7,418 nt of DNA from the NCBI GenBank assembly GCA_000435495.1, contig FR884052.1, forward strand, positions 59,047 through 66,464, given 5' to 3'. Below, in pieces: positions 1-5,849 of the stretch. The position numbers and the translations under genes are program-made. The notes under the pieces were generated by a model. That model had not been told where the DNA came from and did no database searches. It saw only the letters and a program-made list of their open reading frames with translations. The stretch's first letter is position 1, and each line of letters starts with the position of its first letter. This DNA comes from Firmicutes bacterium CAG:552. GTDB taxonomy: Bacteria; Bacillota; Clostridia; Christensenellales; Pumilibacteraceae.

Positions 1-1429
1 TGGACTTGTTCTTGCCCTTGGTGAGAATAGTGTTGATTACAACGTTACCGTCAACGCCGGCATTGAGCGCAATTTGTTTAATGGGCTCCATAAGAGCTTT
101 AAGAACGATTTGCGCACCCGTTTTTTCATCTCCGCTGAGTCCCTTAACGGTCTTTTCTACATTGGGGATAGCACTGATAAGAGCAACGCCGCCGCCGGGA
201 ACCATACCTTCTTCTACGGCAGCCCTGGTAGCTGCAAGAGCATCTTCTATACGAAGTTTCTTTTCTTTCATTTCGACTTCGGTAGCTGCGCCTACATTGA
301 TAACGGCTACGCCGCCGGCGAGCTTAGCAAGACGCTCTGCATACTTTTCTTTGTCATATTCGGAAGTGCAAACGTTCATTTGCGCTCTGATGGAAGCGAC
401 TCTTTCCTTGATTTCTTCGCTACTGCCTGCGCCTTCTACGATAATGGTGTTTTCTTTATCGGATTTAACCTGTTTAGCTTTACCTAACATAGATATGTCT
501 GCGTCTTTAAACGTGATACCCATTTCTTCGCTTATTACGGTCGCACCGGTAAGTATTGCGATATCCTTGAGCATTTCTTTACGTCTGTCACCGAATGCGG
601 GCGCTTTTACGCAAAGACATTTGAACGTTCCGCGGATATTGTTTACAACCAAAGTAGCGAGAGCTTCGCTTTCGAAGTCGTCTGCGATGATTACGAGTTT
701 GTTGCCGGTGTTTACGACTTGCTCCAAGATGGGAAGAATTTCCTGAATGTTTGCAATCTTTTTATCGGTAATAAGGATAAGCGGACTGTCGAACACTGCT
801 TCCATCTTATCGGGATTGGTTACCATGTAGGCAGAGGCGTAGCCGCGGTCAAACTGCATACCTTCTACGATAGAAAGGTTGGTCTCCATGGTTTTGCTTT
901 CTTCTACAGTGATAACGCCGTCTTTACCTACTTTTTCCATGGCTTCGGCAATGAGTTCGCCGACTTTTTCGTCATTTGCGGAAATAGCTGCGACTTGCTT
1001 GATGGAGTTTTTGTTTTCAACGGTCTTGCTTATCTCTTTGAGGTGAGCAACGGTAGTCTCGGTAGCTTTTGCAATACCCTTTTTGATGATCATAGGGTTT
1101 GCTCCGGCAGCGATGTTTTTGAGACCCTCATGGATTATTGCCTGAGCGAGAACGCAAGCGGTAGTGGTACCGTCGCCGGCGACGTCGTTAGTCTTAGTGG
1201 AAACTTCTCTTACTAACGCTGCGCCCATATTTTCGAACGGATCTTCGAGTTCGATTTCTTTAGCGATGGTAACGCCGTCGTTGGTGATGAGGGGAGAGCC
1301 GTATTTTCTTTCCAAAACTACGTTTCTGCCTTTAGGTCCCAAAGTGATTTTTACGGTATTTGCAAGGGTGTTAACACCGGTCTCAAGAGCTTTGCGGGCT
1401 TCTTCGCCGGTTTTTATTTGTTTAGCCAT
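1..1429 (-). CDS. groEL: Chaperonin GroEL, 60 kDa subunit (3' end beyond window)
   Basis: GroEL forms the double-ring cytosolic chaperonin that encloses unfolded proteins and refolds them with ATP and the GroES lid. The first 476 codons are present out of about 540 usual for the family; the rest, including the last part of the equatorial domain, lies off the left edge. The reading starts MAKQIKTGEEAR. The ATP-binding GPKG (residues 31-34), D51 and the AGDGTTT loop with D86 match E. coli D52 and D87. The apical segment carries APAFGDRRKEML, and D396 (E. coli D398, catalytic) is followed by the GGG hinge at 412-414. No active-site residue is missing. The gene lies 12 bases after the groES stop, and its AAGGAG ribosome binding site (1438-1443) overlaps that stop, so the two are co-transcribed. 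The call is essentially certain. Confidence 0.98.
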   Translation of the reverse strand, partial: MAKQIKTGEEARKALETGVNTLANTVKITLGPKGRNVVLERKYGSPLITNDGVTIAKEIELEDPFENMGAALVREVSTKTNDVAGDGTTTACVLAQAIIHEGLKNIAAGANPMIIKKGIAKATETTVAHLKEISKTVENKNSIKQVAAISANDEKVGELIAEAMEKVGKDGVITVEESKTMETNLSIVEGMQFDRGYASAYMVTNPDKMEAVFDSPLILITDKKIANIQEILPILEQVVNTGNKLVIIADDFESEALATLVVNNIRGTFKCLCVKAPAFGDRRKEMLKDIAILTGATVISEEMGITFKDADISMLGKAKQVKSDKENTIIVEGAGSSEEIKERVASIRAQMNVCTSEYDKEKYAERLAKLAGGVAVINVGAATEVEMKEKKLRIEDALAATRAAVEEGMVPGGGVALISAIPNVEKTVKGLSGDEKTGAQIVLKALMEPIKQIALNAGVDGNVVINTILTKGKNKS

Positions 1430-1441
1430 GTTCGATACTCC

Positions 1442-1729
1442 TTATTTGATGATTTTTGCGAGAACGTCGCTTTGACGAAGGATTGTAACTTCCTTGCCAT
1501 CGATTTTAAACTCGCTACCTGCGTATTTCGAATACAAAATAACATCGCCTACCGCTATTTGCATAACGATATCGTTGCCGTCAACCTTTCCTCCGGGGCC
1601 TACGGCAAGAACTCGAGCCATCTGCGGTTTTTCCTGATCCTTTGCGAGCAAAACTATGCCGCTTTTGGTTTTTTCTTCCGAATCAACTGCTTCTACGACA
1701 ATTCTGTCGAATAAAGGTTTGATTTCCAT
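1442..1729 (-). CDS. groES: Co-chaperonin GroES, 10 kDa
   Basis: GroES is the seven-subunit lid that caps GroEL and triggers release of the folding substrate. The product is 95 residues, the usual length. It opens with MEIKPLFDRIVVEAV. The mobile loop lies around residues 18-35 (EEKTKSGIVLLAKDQEKP), with the hydrophobic I25-V26-L27 that docks on GroEL; a Leu follows where many homologues have Pro. The core GPGGKVDG and the segment VGDVILYSKYAGSEFKIDG are typical. The frame stays open 37 codons upstream to 1840. However, that extension would cover the promoter, and a GGAGGA site sits 8 bases before the chosen ATG, so 1729 is the start. It is the first gene of the groES-groEL operon. Confidence 0.98.
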   Translation of the reverse strand: MEIKPLFDRIVVEAVDSEEKTKSGIVLLAKDQEKPQMARVLAVGPGGKVDGNDIVMQIAVGDVILYSKYAGSEFKIDGKEVTILRQSDVLAKIIK

Positions 1730-1737
1730 AATAAAAA

Positions 1738-1743
1738 TCCTCC
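1738..1743 (-). promoter_or_regulatory. Ribosome binding site that fixes the groES start
   Basis: GGAGGA on the minus strand lies 8 bases before ATG 1727-1729. It rules out the longer reading that begins at 1840. Confidence 0.9.
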
Positions 1744-1766
1744 TTAATTTATTACTTTTAAGTGAA

Positions 1767-1801
1767 AGCGAAAATTGCAAAATCAAGTAAATTTTTTCGC
1801 T
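1767..1801 (-). repeat. Inverted repeat in the groES leader
   Basis: Two perfect 8-base arms, AGCGAAAA (1767-1774 on the plus strand) and TTTTCGCT (1794-1801), are separated by 19 bases. The repeat begins about five bases after the predicted transcription start, where many Gram-positive groES operons carry the HrcA operator CIRCE. The sequence does not match CIRCE (TTAGCACTC-N9-GAGTGCTAA). It could be a 5' stabilising hairpin, another operator, or chance in an AT-rich leader. Confidence 0.35.
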
Positions 1802-1811
1802 AACGACAATT

Positions 1812-1840
1812 ATTTTATAACGAATCGTACGCTTTGTCAA
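1812..1840 (-). promoter_or_regulatory. Sigma-A promoter of groES-groEL
   Basis: On the minus strand, TTGACA (1835-1840) and TAAAAT (1812-1817) are separated by exactly 17 bases. Transcription would start near 1805, giving a leader of about 76 bases before groES. I see no CIRCE element and no CtsR-type direct repeat around it, so heat-shock control, if any, uses something else. Confidence 0.85.
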
Positions 1841-1879
1841 GCAAAAATGTGTTTATTAAAGGCAGTCGCTTCAAAAAAC

Positions 1880-1908
1880 TTGCAAAAAATGAATTTTTCT
1901 GTTATACT
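1880..1908 (+). promoter_or_regulatory. Sigma-A promoter of the dCMP deaminase gene
   Basis: TTGCAA (1880-1885) and TATACT (1903-1908) are 17 bases apart, with the start expected near 1915. It is divergent from the groES promoter, the two -35 boxes lying about 40 bases apart, so the genes share a 217-base control region. Confidence 0.75.
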
Positions 1909-1946
1909 CATAAAAATGGGCGTATAGCTTGTAACGGAGAAAAATT

Positions 1947-2408
1947 ATGGACGAAAAATTCGACAAATGGGATAAGAGATTTATTGATATGGCTCAACTC
2001 GTTTCGACTTGGTCAAGCTGTTTTCAAACAAACAGGCAGGTCGGCGCAGTAATAGTAAAGAATAAGCGAGTTATGACCACCGGGTATAACGGCGCCGCAT
2101 CGGGAATAAAGAGTTGTAAAGAGAGAGGCAGCTGTTTGCGAAGAGAACTCAATATACCGAGCGGAACCAGACACGAAATATGCTACGCTACTCATGCCGA
2201 GCAAAATGCAATTATTCAGGCAGCAAAACTCGGAGTATGTATAGACGGAGCAACGCTTTATTGTACTCACCAGCCTTGCGTTATATGCGCAAAAATGATT
2301 ATAAACTCGGGCATAAAACGCATAGTATACAAAGACGGATATCCCGATGAGTTTTCTATGCAGCTTCTTAGAGAAAGCGGAGTGGAAATTGTAAAATTCG
2401 AAGAATAA
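1947..2408 (+). CDS. comEB: Deoxycytidylate (dCMP) deaminase, ComEB type
   Basis: This zinc enzyme deaminates dCMP to dUMP, the substrate of thymidylate synthase, in the cytosol. The product is 153 residues, normal for the family. The cytidine-deaminase core is complete: H83-A84-E85 holds one zinc ligand and the proton-shuttling Glu, and P110-C111-V112-I113-C114 supplies the other two ligands. A Cys/His-rich insert before it (C57, C63, H76, C79) resembles the second zinc site known in phage T4 dCMP deaminase. The segment CLRRELNIPSG at 63-73 is typical of this subfamily. GGAG at 1936-1939 lies 7 bases before the ATG. The gene stands alone, between its own promoter and a terminator. The symbol follows the Bacillus competence-locus homologue; the com name does not imply a role in DNA uptake here. 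Confidence 0.93.
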   Translation: MDEKFDKWDKRFIDMAQLVSTWSSCFQTNRQVGAVIVKNKRVMTTGYNGAASGIKSCKERGSCLRRELNIPSGTRHEICYATHAEQNAIIQAAKLGVCIDGATLYCTHQPCVICAKMIINSGIKRIVYKDGYPDEFSMQLLRESGVEIVKFEE

Positions 2409-2412
2409 AGAA

Positions 2413-2449
2413 AAAAGGCTGACGGGCGTTTTATTTCCGTTAGCCTTTT
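2413..2449. terminator. Bidirectional intrinsic terminator between converging genes
   Basis: A nine-base-pair stem, GGCTGACGG (2417-2425) with CCGTTAGCC (2437-2445), contains one G-T wobble and closes an 11-base loop. It is flanked by A4 on the left and T4 on the right. On the plus strand it starts 8 bases after the deaminase stop codon. On the minus strand a T-rich tail follows the stem, so it can also end the helicase-like transcript, whose stop is 65 bases away. Confidence 0.88.
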
Positions 2450-2511
2450 AATAAAGTCGAACTAGCGAAGTGTTCGGTCAAATCGCAAATAGATAAAACA
2501 TGCCGTGGTAA

Positions 2512-2556
2512 TACTTACTTTAGCGTAAGTAATCTTTTTACGTAAGGTTGCTTACG
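2512..2556 (-). repeat. Two adjacent hairpins at the 3' end of the helicase-like gene
   Basis: TACTTAC (2512-2518) pairs with GTAAGTA (2525-2531) across the stop codon. Just upstream in the message, CGTAAG (2541-2546) pairs perfectly with CTTACG (2551-2556) around a four-base loop. All four arms share the GTAAG/CTTAC core, so alternative pairings are possible. Neither hairpin has a T tract, so they are not ordinary terminators. Confidence 0.4.
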
Positions 2557-4923
2557 CACTTTAATTATGGAGATTTTACCGTCCAGAGAAAACTGCGTTT
2601 CATCGGAACTGTTTACGAGGACATATTCGCCTACTGTAAATTTTGCATGCGCAATGAAATTTTTAACGTCGCTCTCGCTGAGATTGATAGGGCAAGCAAG
2701 ATTAGTCGCTTGGTCGAGGCGCTTCTTTCGTTTAAGAAAATGCGGGCAGTCGAGTCGTGTAAAAAACATCGAGTTGAGCGCAGTTGCGTATAATTCTGTT
2801 TGACCGAAGTCTGCGCCTGTTAAAGAAACGATAATATTGCAGTCTTTCGTAGAAATTTTTACTTTTGCGTTTTGCGGCAATTTTCCGCTTTTTTTAAGGG
2901 CATAAGCGAGGCATGCTGCTACGTTTTTTACAAAGAAGTAATGAGAATCGTTGTGCAAGTATCTGACCGCAAACACGACCGAAGTCAAAGCGATGAGCGG
3001 CGCAAGGCACGCTGTAAAGAATATTTTCATCAGCGGCGAATGGGAAAATATAAAGGGCATTATCGCCACGAAAACGGCGATCAGACATGCGGCTGTCAAA
3101 CTCACAATCGTTACCGTTTTAAGCGTACGGTTAGTCTTTTTCGTATCGTTTTCGACTATCGATACGGATCTGCCGAAGCCGAACGTCTGAGACTGAGGTT
3201 GTCTTTCGTTTGTGGAAAAAGCGTCCGCTTCGGCTTTTTCGTTTGCGCTTTTAATTGAGCTTAAACTTAAACCGCATTTTTTTATGTCCGCATATCCGTC
3301 AAATACCTTAGATTCGTCGTACCTCATAACGGAGGTTTGCCATGACGCAAAATCCAAGGAAGCGAACGGCAAGTAATCGGAATCGTCGCACGGCAGAAGA
3401 GTAATAATCCTTCTCACGCTTAGAAATGCGTCCGAATTTTTGCTCAATTCTTTTGCTCGCAAAATGTCTGCGCACTTGTCGTCTCCCGAAAAAGAAGAAG
3501 TTATTATACAGTCGAACAGGAATTCATCGGAGTAAGAACACAGCGTTTCGGGAGAAGAGATTATTACGGAAAAACATTGCATTTGCGAAAGTTTACCTAT
3601 GATTGCCGCAACCTCTTTTTGCGGGCGTTTGAATTCATAAGAGCTGTAATTTTTATCTTGAACCGGTCTTGCGGTACAATTTTTGTCGCCGAGATACTTT
3701 TGACAGTCGGACGGCATTATTACGGAGTGCGCCGTAAAAAGACATAATTTTTCGGTGCTTTCTCTGCGTAATCGCTCAAAGATGTTGACAGTCGAAACGG
3801 TTTTCAGTTCTTCTAACGAACCTATTTTGGTTATCGGTTCCTTTTTGCCGTCGGCGAGTACGGCAACGGTCATGCTTTCGCCGCAGCGGTTTCGTTCGCT
3901 GTGCAAAATCTGGCATATATCTTCTAATTTTTGCGGCGAAAAAGCCAATGCCGCACGTTGCTTTTCGCTGTAATCGATAACAAAACGCTTTTTTTCTACC
4001 AGAGAGAGGCTGCGCAAAATTTCGTTTATGCGTTCTGTCGTATCGGCATCGCATTTTTCGTATACGAGAGGGAATAAGTCTTTAACGAATCCGAGATTGC
4101 GCTCAATCGATTCCGACGTGTTCTTGTCGTCAAGCCGTTCTTCGATTGAAACGGCGAATTTATTGCCTGTGCTATTCGAATATGATTCGAGAGAAAAAAG
4201 TCGCTGCGCCGAAGGAATGGCAAGAATTTGGTTGAGTGCGTTTTCGACGTCGTTTTGTCTCGAATTAAACCAAATTTTTTCCTCGGTTGACGGAAGCGAG
4301 TATCGTGCCGTGTCCGCATGCGGACGTTCCGACTTTTCTATGTCCATGATTAAGTCGATTTCGCCGCACATAAAAGCATGTTTGGCATAGTAAGAGCAGT
4401 CTGCATCGTAGGGTACGAGTGAGGAAAAGAACAGCGTTTTAACTTCGTCGAGTTCGGATAGTGCTGCGCCGATGACTTTTTGGTCGATTGGCGAAAGATG
4501 ATGAATTTCGTTAAAAACCACCATTCCGATGTCATTGCTTTTTACAAATTCTTTTAGCGACATCGGCGTGATTTTGGAATTCGACGAGAAAAATTTTTCT
4601 CCGAGCGAAGTTAAAAGGACGGATGTAATCGGCTTAACGCAGTCAAAATCGCCTGAGAAATATTTGTAGGCGTCTTTTTTATTTTTTAAAAATGCCGAAA
4701 AACTGTCGGCAAGTTCGTTTTTTAAAAAAGAATACGCGGAAACTATAAGGCACTTTCTTCCGATTTTTTTTATTATTTCCAGCAAAATTTCGTATCTGTT
4801 GCATCCGTACGGAACGACTATGTTAGCTTTTCCGCTATCGAGTTTGTTTGTCACTTCGGACACGAAAAGCGATTCTTTATCGCTAAAGCAGGTAATGTGA
4901 TTTAATTGATCGAATTCTGACAT
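2515..4923 (-). CDS. Membrane-anchored, catalytically degenerate superfamily 2 (DEAD/DEAH) helicase-like protein
   Basis: The 802-residue product has a helicase-like N-terminal part. Seen directly: IVVPYGCNRYEILLEII (35-51) stands where motif I (GxGKT) belongs, NEIHH (138-142) where motif II (DExH) belongs, and SSL (168-170) where motif III (SAT) belongs. A second RecA-like region is suggested at about 322-415, with KLCLFTAHSVIMPSD (392-406) in the motif V position, and at about 470-510, where the motif VI arginines are not recognisable. A hydrophilic linker (560-600) leads to two membrane helices (about 603-626 and 631-655) joined by a very short turn; basic residues before the first suggest both ends face the cytoplasm. 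The C-terminal 145 residues include LTGADFGQTELYATAL (701-716). From memory this resembles the tail of bacterial DEAD/DEAH proteins of unknown function that end in a PRYLL-like segment. ATP hydrolysis is doubtful: Walker A Lys, Walker B Asp and SAT are gone, and only E139 remains. The frame is uninterrupted, so it is not an evident pseudogene. ATG 4923 is the only normal start before an in-frame stop, and it has no ribosome binding site. Coding call is firm; function unknown. Confidence 0.72.
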   Translation of the reverse strand: MSEFDQLNHITCFSDKESLFVSEVTNKLDSGKANIVVPYGCNRYEILLEIIKKIGRKCLIVSAYSFLKNELADSFSAFLKNKKDAYKYFSGDFDCVKPITSVLLTSLGEKFFSSNSKITPMSLKEFVKSNDIGMVVFNEIHHLSPIDQKVIGAALSELDEVKTLFFSSLVPYDADCSYYAKHAFMCGEIDLIMDIEKSERPHADTARYSLPSTEEKIWFNSRQNDVENALNQILAIPSAQRLFSLESYSNSTGNKFAVSIEERLDDKNTSESIERNLGFVKDLFPLVYEKCDADTTERINEILRSLSLVEKKRFVIDYSEKQRAALAFSPQKLEDICQILHSERNRCGESMTVAVLADGKKEPITKIGSLEELKTVSTVNIFERLRRESTEKLCLFTAHSVIMPSDCQKYLGDKNCTARPVQDKNYSSYEFKRPQKEVAAIIGKLSQMQCFSVIISSPETLCSYSDEFLFDCIITSSFSGDDKCADILRAKELSKNSDAFLSVRRIITLLPCDDSDYLPFASLDFASWQTSVMRYDESKVFDGYADIKKCGLSLSSIKSANEKAEADAFSTNERQPQSQTFGFGRSVSIVENDTKKTNRTLKTVTIVSLTAACLIAVFVAIMPFIFSHSPLMKIFFTACLAPLIALTSVVFAVRYLHNDSHYFFVKNVAACLAYALKKSGKLPQNAKVKISTKDCNIIVSLTGADFGQTELYATALNSMFFTRLDCPHFLKRKKRLDQATNLACPINLSESDVKNFIAHAKFTVGEYVLVNSSDETQFSLDGKISIIKVRKQPYVKRLLTLK

Positions 4924-4930
4924 ACGTTTA

Positions 4931-4959
4931 ATTGTACCATAAAAAACTTTTTAACGCAA
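4931..4959 (-). promoter_or_regulatory. Promoter of the helicase-like gene, apparently leaderless
   Basis: On the minus strand, TTGCGT (4954-4959) and TACAAT (4931-4936) are 17 bases apart, with a TG just before the -10 (extended -10 form). The predicted transcription start is at about 4924, directly beside the ATG at 4923. No Shine-Dalgarno sequence lies in the intervening bases, consistent with a leaderless message. Confidence 0.6.
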
Positions 4960-5026
4960 CGACTTTTGATGAAATATAATTTTTGTTTTGTGCGCTTCGA
5001 ACGTTTCCGTAAGTCGAGAATTATTT

Positions 5027-5041
5027 AGGTCATATTGACTT
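5027..5041. promoter_or_regulatory. Dyad overlapping the -35 box of the acetyltransferase promoter
   Basis: GTCA (5029-5032) and TGAC (5036-5039) form an inverted repeat with a three-base centre, extended by imperfect matches outside. It covers most of the -35 hexamer, the usual place for a repressor site. It is short and could be chance. Confidence 0.25.
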
Positions 5042-5064
5042 TTGCCGCACAAGTATGCTATAGT
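5035..5064 (+). promoter_or_regulatory. Promoter of the GNAT acetyltransferase gene
   Basis: TTGACT (5035-5040) and TATAGT (5059-5064) are 18 bases apart, and TGC immediately before the -10 makes an extended -10 element. The start would be near 5071, giving a leader of about 36 bases. That leader can fold weakly: AGAAG (5071-5075) with CTTCT (5091-5095). Confidence 0.75.
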
Positions 5065-5096
5065 TTTTTGAGAAGCGCTGGTTAAGGCGACTTCTT

Positions 5097-5103
5097 AGGG
5101 GAG
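5097..5103 (+). promoter_or_regulatory. Ribosome binding site of the acetyltransferase gene
   Basis: AGGGGAG contains GGAG (5100-5103), 3 bases before ATG 5107 and 6 bases before the next in-frame ATG 5110. The spacing favours 5110, so the first Met may not be used. Confidence 0.7.
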
Positions 5104-5106
5104 TGT

Positions 5107-5562
5107 ATGATGGAAAAATTGTTTATCAGAAAAATAACTTCGGATGACAAGCAATTATTTTTTGACATGAGCGAAGAGTTTTATAATTCGTCGGCTGTTT
5201 TGCATCCGATAAATGTGAGTTGCCATGCGGCGGCATTTGAAGAAATGATGAGGTCGGAAGACTATATAAGAGGATTTATACTTTGCGACGGCGAAAATGC
5301 GGTAGGATATGCCATACTTAACATTATGTTTTGCAGAGAAGTCGGAGGCAAGACCGTTTGGATAGAAGAACTTTATATACGAGACGCATACAGAGGGAAG
5401 GGATACGGTTCGGAGTTTTTTAAATGGCTCAAAGAAAACGAGCCTGCCGCAAGATTCAGGCTCGAGGCGGAACCTTCCAACTTTAAGGCGATTAAGTTGT
5501 ACGAAAAATGGGGTTTTTGTGTTCTACCGTACAGTCAAATGGTATTGGATTCCGACAAATAA
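5107..5562 (+). CDS. GNAT-family N-acetyltransferase
   Basis: GNAT enzymes move the acetyl group of acetyl-CoA to an amine. The substrate cannot be read from this sequence; small molecules and protein N-termini are both possible. The product is 151 residues, the size of a single GNAT domain. The N-terminal strand and helix (KLFIRKITSDDKQLFFDMSE) are typical. GYAILNIMF (67-75) and WIEELYIRDAYRGKGYG (85-101) give the central strands and the acetyl-CoA pyrophosphate loop R96-G97-K98-G99-Y100-G101. The motif B region EPSNFKAIKLYEKWGF (122-137) follows, with N125 and Y132 at the usual positions. It is transcribed alone and divergently from the helicase-like gene. The start is either ATG 5107 or, with better ribosome-site spacing, ATG 5110. 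Family certain, specificity unknown. Confidence 0.9.
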   Translation: MMEKLFIRKITSDDKQLFFDMSEEFYNSSAVLHPINVSCHAAAFEEMMRSEDYIRGFILCDGENAVGYAILNIMFCREVGGKTVWIEELYIRDAYRGKGYGSEFFKWLKENEPAARFRLEAEPSNFKAIKLYEKWGFCVLPYSQMVLDSDK

Positions 5563-5581
5563 CTACGCATTTATGCCCGAG

Positions 5582-5705
5582 TCGTTCGGTAAAAGAATGA
5601 AAAGCAGCAGTGTGGCACACCTTCTTATACGCTTTTGTCGCAATAACGTAGTCGAACTTAGCATATAAGAAGAAGGCTTTGCGATATGCGTTAGCCCACG
5701 AACGA
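5582..5705. repeat. Nested inverted repeats in the gap before the transporter gene
   Basis: This part of a 287-base gene-free stretch holds several dyads. TCGTTCG (5582-5588) can pair with CGAACGA (5699-5705) as an outer closing stem. Inside it lie the odd palindrome GTGTG-G-CACAC (5610-5620), a perfect nine-base pair CTTCTTATA (5621-5629) with TATAAGAAG (5664-5672), and a weak GGCT/AGCC pair (5675-5678, 5692-5695). A T-rich stretch follows at 5719-5726. It could be a structured RNA, a degenerate mobile repeat, or protein-binding sites. It matches no riboswitch or T-box motif that I recognise. Confidence 0.35.
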
Positions 5706-5756
5706 TATGGTTAAATATATTTTTTTGTGTTATCACTCGGTATACACTTCAATAAT

Positions 5757-5785
5757 TTGACAAAGAATATTAAAACGACTATAAT
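5757..5785 (+). promoter_or_regulatory. Consensus sigma-A promoter of the transporter gene
   Basis: TTGACA (5757-5762), a 17-base spacer and TATAAT (5780-5785) match the consensus perfectly. The start is expected near 5792, giving a leader of about 58 bases. Because the promoter lies downstream of the GTG at 5727 and overlaps the ATG at 5784, neither can start the main product of this promoter. Confidence 0.9.
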
Positions 5786-5849
5786 GGTGTGGCGATGTAA
5801 AGACCGGTTGTTTTTTTTGCGTCGTAATATCATAAAAAAGCGTGTAATT

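Noticed and set aside
6..746. Long open frame on the plus strand opposite groEL
   Set aside because: It is a shadow of groEL. The minus-strand frame gives an uninterrupted, unmistakable GroEL, and the plus-strand product has low-complexity Ser/Leu composition with no ribosome binding site.
719..1714. Several plus-strand frames opposite groEL and groES
   Set aside because: All lie antisense to the chaperonin genes and show no family resemblance or start signals.
1730..1840. N-terminal extension of groES to 1840
   Set aside because: The extension overlaps the sigma-A promoter and is not part of the GroES family; the GGAGGA site fixes the start at 1729.
1750..1850. CIRCE or CtsR operator before groES
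   Set aside because: I searched both strands by eye for TTAGCACTC/GAGTGCTAA and for GGTCAAA-type direct repeats and found neither.
2515..4923. Helicase-like gene as a decayed pseudogene
   Set aside because: The 802-codon frame has no stop or frameshift, keeps a plausible promoter, and its membrane and C-terminal parts look well formed; motif loss alone is not evidence of decay.
5727..5849. GTG start at 5727 adding 41 residues to the transporter
   Set aside because: The perfect promoter at 5757-5785 lies inside that extension, and the family N-terminus begins at Met 5850.
5563..5849. T-box or amino-acid riboswitch controlling the transporter
   Set aside because: No T-box specificity or GGNACCGCG-type antiterminator sequence is present, and the transporter promoter lies downstream of most of the region.
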